From Methylotenera_A sp040387515 (GTDB lineage Bacteria; Pseudomonadota; Gammaproteobacteria; Burkholderiales; Methylophilaceae), in contig JAZKDP010000009.1 of assembly GCA_040387515.1 (NCBI GenBank), positions 14,845-78,844 on the forward strand: 64,000 bases of DNA. Direction: 5' to 3'. Of this stretch, positions 35,220 to 44,701 are shown piece after piece. The position numbers and the translations under genes are program-made. Each line of letters starts with the position of its first letter. Position 1 is the first letter of the stretch. A model generated the notes under the pieces. The model was not told the DNA's origin. It made no database searches and saw nothing but the letters and a program-made list of their open reading frames with translations.

Positions 35220-35816
35220 TTACTTTACTTCTGGTTTAGCTTCGACTGAAACCAGTTTTGCACTTTTAATCGTGATGGGTTTGATCGGCACATCAGAGTG
35301 TCTGCCCATGTTGCCAGTTGCGCTTAACCCAATTTTTTGTACAACGTCCAAACCGCTGGTCACTTTGCCGAATACGCAGTAGCCAATGGAATCTGGATCG
35401 GGGCCGGTGTAATTTAAAAACTGGTTATTGCCCAAGTTAACAAAAAATTGCGCGGTAGCAGAATCAGGGTCGGCGGTACGTGCCATCGCGAGTGTGCCGA
35501 GTTCATTTAAAAGACCATTGTTTGATTCGTTAACAATCGGCGCGCGCGTATTTTTTTCAGATAAATCGCGTTCAAAACCGCCACCCTGAATCATAAAGCG
35601 ATTAATCACACGATGAAAAATTGTGTTGTCATAAAAACCATCTTTCACATATTGCACAAAATTCGCCACTGTTTTCGGTGCTTTTTCAGGATACAGCTCT
35701 ACCGTAAAGTTACCTTGGCTGGTTTGAAATTCGACTACTGTTGTCGCTGCTTGTAAATTGCCTGAGAGCGCTACAAACATGCACGTTGCGCCAAAAAAAT
35801 TGATGATTGATTTCAT
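35220..35816 (-). CDS. ppiA: Periplasmic cyclophilin-type peptidyl-prolyl isomerase
   Basis: Exported paralogue of the adjacent ppiB product. From the ATG at 35816 the protein begins MKSIINFFGATCMFVAL with a signal peptide ending near LQAATTV, and is 198 residues. The longer reading frame from 35927 would bury this signal. Active-site blocks: FHRVINRFMIQGGGFE, MARTADPDSATAQFFVNL and IGYCVFGKVTSGLDVV. It starts 4 bases after the stop of the L,D-transpeptidase gene. Confidence 0.93.
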   Translation of the reverse strand: MKSIINFFGATCMFVALSGNLQAATTVVEFQTSQGNFTVELYPEKAPKTVANFVQYVKDGFYDNTIFHRVINRFMIQGGGFERDLSEKNTRAPIVNESNNGLLNELGTLAMARTADPDSATAQFFVNLGNNQFLNYTGPDPDSIGYCVFGKVTSGLDVVQKIGLSATGNMGRHSDVPIKPITIKSAKLVSVEAKPEVK

Positions 35817-35820
35817 TACG

Positions 35821-37074
35821 TTAAGCTGCACCTTCATAAATAATTTTCCATTGATTGTTTTGATTGATCCAATATTGACGTTTAAGCATTTTGTTTTGTA
35901 GCGTAGCACTTTTGAAATCCTGTTCAAAATTCACCACTACAATGTTTTCTTTCATGTTCGGATAGCTAAACATGCTCACATTATCAATTTGAATCGATAC
36001 TTTCGGTTTGGCAGATTGTACAACACGTTTGTAATCGGCCCATTTTTGATAGTTGCCGCCATTATAAAAAAACTGCTCAGAATAATGGCTTAAGTATTTA
36101 TCTGCATCTTGTGAAGTCCAGTCTTTACGCCAGTTTTCAATGGTTTCAGCCAATGTTTTCTGTTCTTCAGATTGAAAACCAGGTTTTTCTTGGTTTAGCC
36201 ATTCGATATTGTCAGAAATAATAACGGGCACTTTCCCTGTTTGCAAAATAGGCGCAAGTGCTTTTAAATCAGGATTGCTCAACACCACGCAACCATCACT
36301 TGCACGTGGCGGACGGCTGTAGGTATTGGTTGGCGTGCCGTGCAGCCAAATACCATAGCCATTTTTATTTTGATGCTGATCCAACTCATTAGGATAGTTA
36401 AGTGGGTACGCACCATCTCCATACATATCGGCTAAGGGCTGCGTTAATTTTTTGCCCGCAAAATAAACCCCTAGAGGCGTGCGTTTATCGCCTTGCACTT
36501 GCTTGCCAGCGCCATTTTTACCAATGGTGACGTAATAATCTGCTACATATTGCAACTTATTATCTGCATTTTTGTACACATATAAACGCGACTTTACCGT
36601 GTCTACTACAACGACATGTGTTTGTTCTGGGCTTAATTTAACCAATAAATTGGGCAGTTGATGGTTTTTCTTATCCGACAAATAGTAGTCGATTCGAGTA
36701 CGCGCCTCTTGGCGTAAGCCCTCGATTTGATCGCTATTAGTTTTGGAAGCAAGCGCTAAGTTCGCATTGCCTAAGCTTTCAAGTCCACGCCCTTGCGCAC
36801 TGAGTAAATCACCGCGTATTAAGTAAGCCAATTTAAAATTAGGTGCGGTACGAATCAGCTCATTAATAGTTGCAAAAGCCTGCTTTGTATTACCTTGCGT
36901 AATCTCTAAAAGGCTTTTAACTAATAAGCTTTCAACCAAAGATTGACCAAACTTCTGCGTGAGCAGCATATCGGCCATGCCTCCCTGATTAACAGCTGTC
37001 GCGTTCCACGGCAATATCGCACAACATAAAATAGTGAGTGTTCTTAAAAACTGCAATTTTAAATTAATAACCAT
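35821..37074 (-). CDS. L,D-transpeptidase (YkuD) with C-terminal NTF2-like domain
   Basis: Exported enzyme (signal peptide about 1-27) expected to cross-link peptidoglycan or anchor proteins to it. Layout of the 417 residues: an N-terminal helical region with one TPR-like segment (about 30-120), YkuD catalytic domain (about 150-290) with WLHGTP and the Cys motif SDGCVVL, and a C-terminal NTF2-like domain (about 305-417; ENWRKDWTSQDADKYLSHY). The same C-terminal domain occurs in the TPR protein encoded upstream, 45 bases away. Confidence 0.9.
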   Translation of the reverse strand: MVINLKLQFLRTLTILCCAILPWNATAVNQGGMADMLLTQKFGQSLVESLLVKSLLEITQGNTKQAFATINELIRTAPNFKLAYLIRGDLLSAQGRGLESLGNANLALASKTNSDQIEGLRQEARTRIDYYLSDKKNHQLPNLLVKLSPEQTHVVVVDTVKSRLYVYKNADNKLQYVADYYVTIGKNGAGKQVQGDKRTPLGVYFAGKKLTQPLADMYGDGAYPLNYPNELDQHQNKNGYGIWLHGTPTNTYSRPPRASDGCVVLSNPDLKALAPILQTGKVPVIISDNIEWLNQEKPGFQSEEQKTLAETIENWRKDWTSQDADKYLSHYSEQFFYNGGNYQKWADYKRVVQSAKPKVSIQIDNVSMFSYPNMKENIVVVNFEQDFKSATLQNKMLKRQYWINQNNQWKIIYEGAA

Positions 37075-37119
37075 TTGAATGTTAATGCTGCCGGTGACTT
37101 AAAGCTTGTATTCAATCAT

Positions 37120-38121
37120 TTAATTAGATGCTATTTCTTGTTCGATTAACCAGATGCCATTTGCTTTTTTAAGCAACAAAGTTTTATCGGTACGAATCGG
37201 TTTGCCGTTGGCTTTGTAGGCCTGCTTAAAGCTTGCTTTTGCATTATTGCTATCAACAACCGTTACTTTTTGATTGGTTAACTCAACATTAATGCTACTC
37301 GGCGCGCTAATACGATCGCGGCGTGTTTTCTCCCAGGTTTTACGAGGTTCGCCTTTTGGCGTTTTAAAGCTATCAGCATAACTAGCCAAGTATTTATCGA
37401 CATCTTGGCTAGACCACGCTTTAGCCCAATTGTTTACAGATTCTAAAACATTTTTTTCGTCATCAGAAACTGCTGTTGCAACAGATTTATCCATTTCAAC
37501 TGTTTTAGCAGGCTCCGCTTTTTTATCCGCAGGACGGATTGGTAATGTGCCAGATTTAGTTGGTTTTGCGGTTTCAGTGGGTTTTAACGCAACTTTGTTA
37601 CCTGTGCCAAACAAGTCCTTAATCATCGATAGTTTGCTTTGTGCGCGTGAATTCCCATTATCCAATTGCAATGCTTTGTCGTATGCCTCAGATGCCATGC
37701 GCGCATAAATGTCGCCTAAATTCTCATGTGCTGTGGCATAACTTGGGTGCGTTTTTATGGCAGTTTCCAGCGCTTTTTTTGCTTTATCGAATTGACCAGC
37801 ATCTGCATATAAAACCGCTAAATTATTGTAAGGCTCTGGCAGATTCGGATATTTTTCGGTTAAATCGGTAAAAGCTTTAATCGCGTCATCGCGCTTGCCG
37901 CTTTCTACTAAAATGATGCCTTTCATGAATAATGCTTGCGGATCTTTAGGGTTTGCAACTAAATAGGCATTCACACGTTCAAGCGCGGCGGCCTGCTGAC
38001 CTTGTTCAGACAATTGAGAAATATCTTTCAGTTCATCTGCAAACGCATAGGAGCTTGCAAGGCTCAACACAAGTAAAAATTGAATGAGCAATTTAGATAG
38101 CGAGCGGCTGCGAATATTCAT
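37120..38121 (-). CDS. Exported TPR protein with C-terminal NTF2-like domain
   Basis: A 333-residue periplasmic protein: a signal peptide (about 1-28, ending AFADE), TPR repeats (about 30-175; for example PEPYNNLAVLYADAGQFDKAKKAL), a Pro/Lys-rich linker (about 180-215) and an NTF2-like domain (about 222-333; NWAKAWSSQDVDKYLASYADSF). This domain parallels the C-terminus of the L,D-transpeptidase downstream. The pair probably works together at the cell wall. It is divergent from cysS. Confidence 0.87.
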   Translation of the reverse strand: MNIRSRSLSKLLIQFLLVLSLASSYAFADELKDISQLSEQGQQAAALERVNAYLVANPKDPQALFMKGIILVESGKRDDAIKAFTDLTEKYPNLPEPYNNLAVLYADAGQFDKAKKALETAIKTHPSYATAHENLGDIYARMASEAYDKALQLDNGNSRAQSKLSMIKDLFGTGNKVALKPTETAKPTKSGTLPIRPADKKAEPAKTVEMDKSVATAVSDDEKNVLESVNNWAKAWSSQDVDKYLASYADSFKTPKGEPRKTWEKTRRDRISAPSSINVELTNQKVTVVDSNNAKASFKQAYKANGKPIRTDKTLLLKKANGIWLIEQEIASN

Positions 38122-38273
38122 TGTGATATACTCAATTTTGTTATTAAAAGCGCCATTCTATCAATAGCCTAGCTAACATCCAATAGCCATTTAACCTATA
38201 GGGGCGATAAGTTGCTTTTTAATGCAAATTTGTACCAATTTAATCTCAAAACGCTCATTTTTAACTTTTATTC

Positions 38274-39692
38274 ATGCTAAAAATCTACAACACCCTCAGT
38301 CGCGATAAACAAACATTTACACCAATAGAACCGAATAAAGTGCGCATGTATGTATGCGGCATGACAGTGTACGACTTTTGCCATTTGGGCCATGCGCGTG
38401 TGATGGTGGTTTTTGATATGGTTACGCGTTGGTTTCGCGCGAGTGATTATGAGGTCACTTATGTACGTAATATCACCGATATTGATGACAAAATCATCAA
38501 GCGTGCTAATGAAAACAAAGAAACGATTGGTGATTTAACGCAGCGATTTATTCAGGCCATGGATGAAGACTCTGCTAAGTTGGGCATTATTCGACCAAGT
38601 ATTGAGCCGCGCGCAACTGGGCACATAGACGGCATGATTAACATGATTGCGGCATTAATTGAAAAAGGCCATGCTTATCCTGCCGCCAATGGTGACGTGT
38701 TTTACAGCGTGCGCAGTTTTAACGATTACGGTAAATTATCAGGCAAAAGTTTAGATGATTTGCGCGCAGGTGAGCGCGTAGAGGTAGATACATTTAAAAA
38801 AGACCCAATGGATTTTGTGTTGTGGAAATCGGTTAAACCGAATGAGCCAAACTGGGATTCACCTTGGGGTAAAGGGCGACCAGGTTGGCATATCGAATGT
38901 TCTGTGATGAGCGCAGAGCATTTAGGTGCACACTTTGATATTCATGGTGGTGGGCAAGATTTACAGTTTCCACATCATGAAAATGAAATCGCGCAAAGTG
39001 AGGCCACACATAACTGCCAAATGGCAAATTATTGGATGCATAACGGCTTTGTGCGAGTGGATGATGAGAAGATGTCCAAATCGTTGGGTAATTTTTTTAC
39101 CATTCGTGAAGTGCTAAAAAAATACGATGCCGAAGTGGTGCGCTTTTTCATACTGCGTGCGCACTATCGCAGCCCACTTAACTATTCTGACCAACATTTA
39201 GATGATGCAAAAGCATCATTAACACGGTTGTATACTGCATTGCGTGGTTATGGTGTAGTTGAGTCTGCAATAGATTGGACGCATCCACAAGCTGCTCGTT
39301 TTAAATTGGCAATGGATGATGACCTTAATACACCAGAGGCGATGGCTGTATTGTTTGATTTAGCGAATGAAGTGAATAAATTTAAATCATTGGGCGCTGC
39401 AGTTTTGCTTAAAAGCCTAGGTAAAGTAATTGGGTTGTTGCAGCGTGACCCAAATGAGTTTTTGCAGGGCGTAGTCATAACCCCTGCTGCAGGTGCTATA
39501 AATTTTACAGGATATGCACCAGCAATAATTCAGGGAATTGGTTCTGAAAAAATAGACCAAATGATTTTAAGTAGAATCGAAGCCAAAAAAGCCAAAAACT
39601 TTGCAGAAGCGGATGCCATCCGTAAAGAGCTTGCCGATTCAGGCATTATTTTAGAAGATACCGCACAAGGTACAACTTGGCGTAGAGCGTGA
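38274..39692 (+). CDS. cysS: Cysteinyl-tRNA synthetase
   Basis: Class I aminoacyl-tRNA synthetase, 472 residues. HIGH-type motif CHLGHARVMV, KMSKS motif EKMSKSLGN, and zinc ligands in YVCGMTVYD, WHIECSVMS and the HGGGQDLQFPHHENEIAQ block. The anticodon-binding helical C-terminus ends RIEAKKAKNFAEADAIRKELAD, as usual. Stand-alone transcription unit. Confidence 0.97.
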   Translation: MLKIYNTLSRDKQTFTPIEPNKVRMYVCGMTVYDFCHLGHARVMVVFDMVTRWFRASDYEVTYVRNITDIDDKIIKRANENKETIGDLTQRFIQAMDEDSAKLGIIRPSIEPRATGHIDGMINMIAALIEKGHAYPAANGDVFYSVRSFNDYGKLSGKSLDDLRAGERVEVDTFKKDPMDFVLWKSVKPNEPNWDSPWGKGRPGWHIECSVMSAEHLGAHFDIHGGGQDLQFPHHENEIAQSEATHNCQMANYWMHNGFVRVDDEKMSKSLGNFFTIREVLKKYDAEVVRFFILRAHYRSPLNYSDQHLDDAKASLTRLYTALRGYGVVESAIDWTHPQAARFKLAMDDDLNTPEAMAVLFDLANEVNKFKSLGAAVLLKSLGKVIGLLQRDPNEFLQGVVITPAAGAINFTGYAPAIIQGIGSEKIDQMILSRIEAKKAKNFAEADAIRKELADSGIILEDTAQGTTWRRA

Positions 39693-39706
39693 CGCGTATA
39701 AAATTA

Positions 39707-39735
39707 AAACTTAACCGATTTTAAGCGTTAAGTTT
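39707..39735 (+). terminator. Possible terminator hairpin after cysS
   Basis: Perfect 9-bp inverted repeat AAACTTAAC / GTTAAGTTT with an 11-base loop, 14 bases after the cysS stop. The stem is AT-rich and only three T follow, so termination efficiency is uncertain. Confidence 0.4.
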
Positions 39736-39798
39736 ATGTGCAATAAATCATTCATGATTACGGTCGCTATCTCTGGCATGACCAGAAATGATGTTGAT

Positions 39799-40893
39799 TT
39801 AATTTCTGCTATTTTCATAATATTTCTTGATCATTCTGATGTCTTGGCTCTTATGTTGGGGTTGGGCAGAAGGGATGTTTCCAATTAACAAATAAGTATT
39901 GCTGCCTAACATACGTTTAATCAATAGCACAACTAGTATGGATAAAAACAAGACTGCTGCGCTTGTCAAAAAATGTGTGACTAGAGTGCCGGACATGTGA
40001 CTAAATTCATAGGTTAAGAATTGCTGATTAATATAATTAGAGAGCTGTTTAAAGACCCCAATAATGTAAGCGTGTACAAAAAATACGCCAAAGCTAGTAT
40101 TAGCAACAACTGTAATGAATGTTGAACTTGTTTTAGATTCAAACTTGATTAACAAGCCCAAAATTAGAAATGTTAAAACTATTTTTTGTAAATAATTTAT
40201 GCCTTTAATATTGTTTGCTATGTCCAAATACTCTGCAAGAAATAGACTTATAAAAATAGTAAATAATATGAAAATAATATAACTCTTAACGAGTTTTACA
40301 TTTAAAGACGCTCTATATTTGCTAAAAAACATGCCAATTACATAAACAGAAAAAAAATGTAGAAAATTGTTGGGAGTTAAGCCTCTTGGCACAATGAGGG
40401 AAACTAAAATAAAAATTGGGAGCAGCCAATACAGAACCTTAGTTCTATCGCCAATAACAAGTAGGGGTGCTAATAGATAGTATAAAAGTATGACTGGTAC
40501 AAACCACATAGGGGACAAATGCAAACCCCACCAATAATAATAAAAAATTTGCATCCAAATTGATTGTAAAAAGAAGGATGGCTGTAAAAATTCTTTAGGT
40601 GAAATAAAGACAAAATACAATACAGCAGGTAGCGAAATAATGAGGTAAGGCAGTAAGACGTATTTTGCTTTTGAAAAATAATATCTCTTAATATTGAATT
40701 TAGAGGATAGGTGCTGGAATAAGTAACCTGAAATGAATATAAAAAAGATAGTGCTGTTACCTAATAATATGTGCAACAGCGTACCTTGGGCAGCACTATC
40801 TCCCCAAGAAAAAACGTGTTGTGTATGCACACCAACTATACAAAAAATCGCAAGTGCTCTAAAAGTATTTATATAATTTAGAAAATTCATCAA
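39799..40893 (-). CDS. Membrane acyltransferase family 3 protein
   Basis: A 364-residue integral membrane protein of the acyltransferase-3 (OafA/NodX-like) family: about ten hydrophobic helices, the N-terminal pattern LNYINTFRALAIFCIVGVHT with the catalytic-type His, and WGLHLSPMWFVPVILLYYLLAPLL. Such proteins O-acetylate surface sugars. The gene is distinctly AT-rich (many Ile, Phe, Tyr, Asn, Lys codons) and has no co-oriented neighbour, which suggests lateral acquisition. Target unknown. Confidence 0.87.
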   Translation of the reverse strand: MMNFLNYINTFRALAIFCIVGVHTQHVFSWGDSAAQGTLLHILLGNSTIFFIFISGYLFQHLSSKFNIKRYYFSKAKYVLLPYLIISLPAVLYFVFISPKEFLQPSFFLQSIWMQIFYYYWWGLHLSPMWFVPVILLYYLLAPLLVIGDRTKVLYWLLPIFILVSLIVPRGLTPNNFLHFFSVYVIGMFFSKYRASLNVKLVKSYIIFILFTIFISLFLAEYLDIANNIKGINYLQKIVLTFLILGLLIKFESKTSSTFITVVANTSFGVFFVHAYIIGVFKQLSNYINQQFLTYEFSHMSGTLVTHFLTSAAVLFLSILVVLLIKRMLGSNTYLLIGNIPSAQPQHKSQDIRMIKKYYENSRN

Positions 40894-41030
40894 TTGTAGT
40901 TAATTAGAGGTTGAGTTAATGGCTAAATCCCTATCAAAACAAGCCCCAGGTCTATGATGGATGGAAATTAAAGGCCTAAGTTCCGCTAATGCGCTAAAAT
41001 ATGCACAACATTTTTCATCGGAAATAGTCT

Positions 41031-42272
41031 ATGCCAGTTAAGTTAATCGCCCCAGAAGCCTCATCTTTACTACCTGTTAATGGCGTGAATTTAGGCTTTG
41101 CACAAGCATATGTGCGCAAGCCTAATCGTAAAGATCTGTTAGTAATGACTCTGGCGGAAGGTAGCCATGTGGCGGGTGTGTTTACACAAAATAGCTTTTG
41201 CGCCGCACCCGTGATTTTGTGTAAAGATTACCTTGCCCATCAAGCACCTATTCGTGCTTTGCTGGTGAATACTGGTTGTGCCAATGCAGGCACGGGCGAA
41301 GATGGATTAAATCGCGCTAAGCTCACTTGCGCAGCATTGGCTGAATTATTAAATATTCAATCCTATCAAGTATTACCATTCTCGACTGGCGTGATTCTAG
41401 AACCGTTGCCAGTAGAAAAGGTGATTGCAGGCATGCCAGCTGCGATTGAAAATTTAAAGCAAGATAACTGGTTAAATGCTGCGGAAGCGATCATGACAAC
41501 CGATATTGTGGCCAAAGGCACATCGCGTCAAATTCAGCTGAGTGGTAAAACGGTAACGATTACTGGTATCAGTAAAGGTAGCGGCATGATTCACCCGAAC
41601 ATGGCGACTATGTTGGGTTATATTGCGACTGATGCTGCTGTGAGCAAAGTTGCGCTTGAAGCGATTATTCAATATGCAGTGAATAAATCGTTTAACTGCA
41701 TCACGGTGGATGGCGATACATCCACCAATGATAGCCTGATTATGGTGGCGACCAATTTGGCAGGCAATACAGAAATTACTGAAGCGGATATTACAAAGGC
41801 CAGTAGCGATTTTATCGTCTTGCGTGATGCATTAACCGATGTGGCGATTGAGCTTGCACAAGCCATTGTGCGTGACGGCGAAGGTGCTACCAAGTTTATG
41901 ACAATCACTGTTGAAGGTGGTAAAGATACAGCGGAGTGCCGTAAAGTAGCGTATGCCATTGCGCATTCACCCCTCATTAAAACTGCATTTTTTGCATCAG
42001 ATCCTAACTTAGGGCGAATTTTGGCGGCCATTGGATATGCTGGTGTAGAGAATCTAGACATCGAAAATTTAGATCTGTATTTAGGCGATGTATTAGTGGC
42101 AGAAAAAGGCGGCAGAGCCGTTTCCTACAAAGAAGAGCAAGGTGCTGCGATTATGTCCGAGCCTGACATTTTGGTGCGCGTGGTATTAAATCGCGGTAAT
42201 GAGAATGTCACGATTTGGACCTGTGATTTTAGCTACAATTATGTGAAGATTAATGCGGATTATCGCTCATAA
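41031..42272 (+). CDS. argJ: Glutamate N-acetyltransferase/amino-acid acetyltransferase
   Basis: Bifunctional ornithine acetyltransferase of arginine synthesis. The 413-residue proenzyme shows the autocleavage block GSGMIHPNMATMLGYIATDA, in which the Thr of the ATML sequence becomes the nucleophile, plus GCANAGTGEDGL, DGDTSTNDSL, GEGATKFMTI and DPNLGRILAAIGYAG. The last gene block (CDFSYNYVKINADYRS) is the standard C-terminus. Confidence 0.97.
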   Translation: MPVKLIAPEASSLLPVNGVNLGFAQAYVRKPNRKDLLVMTLAEGSHVAGVFTQNSFCAAPVILCKDYLAHQAPIRALLVNTGCANAGTGEDGLNRAKLTCAALAELLNIQSYQVLPFSTGVILEPLPVEKVIAGMPAAIENLKQDNWLNAAEAIMTTDIVAKGTSRQIQLSGKTVTITGISKGSGMIHPNMATMLGYIATDAAVSKVALEAIIQYAVNKSFNCITVDGDTSTNDSLIMVATNLAGNTEITEADITKASSDFIVLRDALTDVAIELAQAIVRDGEGATKFMTITVEGGKDTAECRKVAYAIAHSPLIKTAFFASDPNLGRILAAIGYAGVENLDIENLDLYLGDVLVAEKGGRAVSYKEEQGAAIMSEPDILVRVVLNRGNENVTIWTCDFSYNYVKINADYRS

Positions 42273-42323
42273 AAATCTTGCGTAAGCACCTTTACCCTCA
42301 CACTCTTGAATTGTAGACCGCAT

Positions 42324-43193
42324 ATGCAAAATCTAAATAATTTAATCACTCGTGCCGAAGGCTTAATTAATAAGCTGGAAACATTGTTGCCTAGTGCACA
42401 ACTGCCCATAGATTGGACTGCTACGGCATGGCGCTGGGTGATGGTGAACAATAAAGGGTACTTGCAAGCAGTCGCGCATCCGCATCAAATTCAGCTTGCG
42501 AATATCCATTTTGTGGACACACAAAAAGCCGAGATTGTACGTAATACACGCCAGTTTTTGGCTGGTTTTCCGGCCAATAACGTGTTGTTAACAGGCGCGC
42601 GTGGCACTGGTAAATCCTCTTTGATTAAGGCTTTGTTGACTGAATTTTCTGCACAAGGTTTGCGCTTAATTGAGATTGATAAGCAGGATTTAATTCACTT
42701 GGCAGATATTGTTCAGCAGATTCGTGTGCGCCCTGAAAAGTTTATTATTTTTTGTGATGACCTGACATTTGAGGCCAGTGACGATGGCTATAAAGCTTTA
42801 AAAGTAGTGTTGGATGGCTCAATTGCACATAATTCAGAAAATGTACTGGTTTATGCAACATCCAATCGCAAACATTTAATGCCTGAATTTATGGTGGATA
42901 ATTTGGCAACCAAGCATCTTGATGGTGAAATTAGGCCTAGCGACACAATTGAAGAGAAAACAGCATTATCTGAACGTTTTGGCTTATGGCTATCTTTTTA
43001 CGCGTTTGACCAAGACGAATATTTGTCAATTGCCCAAAATTGGCTACAAACTTTCGGCCTACGTTTTGACGAGGCCGCGCACAAAGCAGCGCTTGATTTC
43101 TCATTGACGCGCGGCGCACGCAGTGGCCGTATCGCTTATCAATTTGCGCGGGATTATTCAGGAAAAATGGGTCTTGCGGGCAAGTTGAAGTGA
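42324..43193 (+). CDS. DUF815 family AAA-type ATPase
   Basis: P-loop ATPase of unknown role, conserved in beta- and gammaproteobacteria. Walker A is GARGTGKSSLIKALL and Walker B IIFCDDLTFE; sensor-like YATSNRKHLMPEFM follows. The ATG at 42324 is chosen; a TTG at 42306 would add six residues and neither has a strong ribosome site. The end overlaps the MutT-fusion gene by 4 bases, and argJ lies 51 bases upstream, the order (argJ-DUF815-mutT) typical of betaproteobacteria. Confidence 0.88.
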   Translation: MQNLNNLITRAEGLINKLETLLPSAQLPIDWTATAWRWVMVNNKGYLQAVAHPHQIQLANIHFVDTQKAEIVRNTRQFLAGFPANNVLLTGARGTGKSSLIKALLTEFSAQGLRLIEIDKQDLIHLADIVQQIRVRPEKFIIFCDDLTFEASDDGYKALKVVLDGSIAHNSENVLVYATSNRKHLMPEFMVDNLATKHLDGEIRPSDTIEEKTALSERFGLWLSFYAFDQDEYLSIAQNWLQTFGLRFDEAAHKAALDFSLTRGARSGRIAYQFARDYSGKMGLAGKLK

Positions 43194-44170
43194 GCAGAAA
43201 TATAAAGATCGTTAATGTTGCCGTTGGGATTGTGCAGCGAAACGCTTCACATTTTTCCAGCGGCGAATTTTTAATGGCAAGCCGCCCTAATGGCAAAGGC
43301 TGGGCTGGCTGGTGGGAGTTCCCGGGTGGGAAAGTTGAGGCTGGGGAGTCGCCCGAACAAGCCTTAAGCCGCGAGTTGCAAGAGGAATTGGGAATAACAC
43401 CAACAGAAACACAAGCTTGGTTAATCCGCCATTTTGATTATCCAGCCACACATGATTCGGTTGCCAAAACAGTGAAGTTGCATTTCTATTTTGTGACCAA
43501 ATGGCAAGGTGATTTAATGCCGCGCGAAGGCCAGCAACTAAGCTGGCAGTCGACTTCTGAAGCGCCTGTTTCACCAGTCTTACCAGCTAATGCACCGATT
43601 ATGCATGCCTTGGCTTTGCCGCCCATTTATGCCATTACAAATGTGGCGGAGGTGGGCGAAGTTGCTTTTTTAAGCGCGCTTGAACTGCAATTGAAGCAAG
43701 GTTTAAGTTTAATTCAAATTCGTGAAAAGCAGCTTGAGCAGGCTGACTTGGTAAGTCTTGTTGTTAAGATTCAACATCTCGCTCAGAAATATGCTGCAAA
43801 AGTGCTGTTAAATGCCAATATTGAATTGGCGCAGAAACTAGGTGTGGATGGCGTGCATTTAAGCAGTGAAATGCTGATGAATTGCCAAGTAAAGCCCAGC
43901 GGTTTAATGGTTGCGGCTTCTTGTCACAATGCGGCGGAATTGGCGCATGCAGAAAAATTGGGTCTAGATTTTGTGGTGTTATCACCAGTGAGTGAAACAA
44001 AAAGTCACGAAAATGAAGTGCCTTTAGGTTGGGAATTATTTAAGCAATGGATTCAAAATAGCAATGTGCCCGTTTACGCGCTGGGCGGTATGCAGAAATT
44101 CGATTTGCCTTTAGCTTTACGGGCTGGGGCGCGTGGCATTGCCATGCAACGCGCGGTATGGGAAATGTAA
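43190..44170 (+). CDS. Nudix (MutT-like) hydrolase fused to a ThiE-like domain
   Basis: Two-domain protein of 326 residues. The N-terminal Nudix domain (about 1-140) has the full box GGKVEAGESPEQALSRELQEEL and probably sanitises 8-oxo-dGTP. The C-terminal TIM-barrel (about 145-326) resembles thiamine-phosphate synthase: IQIREKQL, LLNANIELAQKLGVDGVHLSS, SCHNAAELAHAEKLGLDFVVLSPV and VYALGGM. Such fusions are common in proteobacteria. Whether the second domain makes thiamine phosphate is doubtful, as in characterised fusions it is usually regarded as non-canonical. GTG start overlapping the ATPase stop. Confidence 0.92.
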   Translation: MSRNIKIVNVAVGIVQRNASHFSSGEFLMASRPNGKGWAGWWEFPGGKVEAGESPEQALSRELQEELGITPTETQAWLIRHFDYPATHDSVAKTVKLHFYFVTKWQGDLMPREGQQLSWQSTSEAPVSPVLPANAPIMHALALPPIYAITNVAEVGEVAFLSALELQLKQGLSLIQIREKQLEQADLVSLVVKIQHLAQKYAAKVLLNANIELAQKLGVDGVHLSSEMLMNCQVKPSGLMVAASCHNAAELAHAEKLGLDFVVLSPVSETKSHENEVPLGWELFKQWIQNSNVPVYALGGMQKFDLPLALRAGARGIAMQRAVWEM

Positions 44171-44179
44171 ACTTAAAAT

Positions 44180-44233
44180 CCGCTAATTAATGTTGATTTA
44201 AAAGTATGTATTTAAATCAACATTAATTAGCGG
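44180..44233. terminator. Long perfect palindrome between convergent genes (possible bidirectional terminator)
   Basis: A 23-bp perfect inverted repeat (arms 44180-44202 and 44211-44233, ends CCGCTAATTAATG and CATTAATTAGCGG) around an 8-base loop. It sits between the MutT-fusion and PCu(A)C genes. The T-run of a standard terminator is missing, so it may instead be a mobile palindromic repeat or a binding site. Confidence 0.6.
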
Positions 44234-44266
44234 TGTTATAGAAAAGTGATGGTATTTAAAAAGACG

Positions 44267-44701
44267 TTAATTTGCCTCTTTAATTGGCAAAACTACATCT
44301 TGATGCGTGACTTTTCCCGTTTTATCTTTGAATGACAATGTAAACGTCGCTTGTTCTCCTGCTTTAAGCGGTTTCTTTAAATCAAATAACATCAAATGAA
44401 ATCCGCCTGGAGCTAGTTTTTCTGGCTTACCTGCTTGCAGTGGCAATGTTTCCAGCGCGCGCATCTTCATCACACCATTTGTTACGCTCATACTATGAAT
44501 TTCAACGGAGCCAGCGGCAGGACTTTCCACATGAAATAAGTTGCTGTCTTGCGGGCTTTTCAGTGTCATGTAGGCTGCTCCAACGCTTTGTCCAGGTGTA
44601 TTGGCTCGGACCCAAGCGTCACTGATAATGACGTCGGCTTGAGCATTAGCTGCCATCAAAAAGAATATGCAGCCGATTGTTTTAAATAGTTTTTTCATCA
44701 T
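44267..44701 (-). CDS. Periplasmic copper chaperone PCu(A)C
   Basis: Periplasmic Cu(I) carrier used in cytochrome oxidase CuA assembly or copper handling. The 144 residues comprise a signal peptide (ending ANAQA) and a cupredoxin-like domain with the conserved H-M-H-M set: EIHSM, MKMRAL and GGFHLMLFDL. The gene is monocistronic. No Sco or oxidase genes are near it, so its target is inferred from family. Confidence 0.93.
   Translation of the reverse strand: MMKKLFKTIGCIFFLMAANAQADVIISDAWVRANTPGQSVGAAYMTLKSPQDSNLFHVESPAAGSVEIHSMSVTNGVMKMRALETLPLQAGKPEKLAPGGFHLMLFDLKKPLKAGEQATFTLSFKDKTGKVTHQDVVLPIKEAN

Noticed and set aside
35817..35927. N-terminal extension of the periplasmic cyclophilin
   Set aside because: The extension would overlap the upstream gene and hide the signal peptide; the ATG at 35816 fits better.
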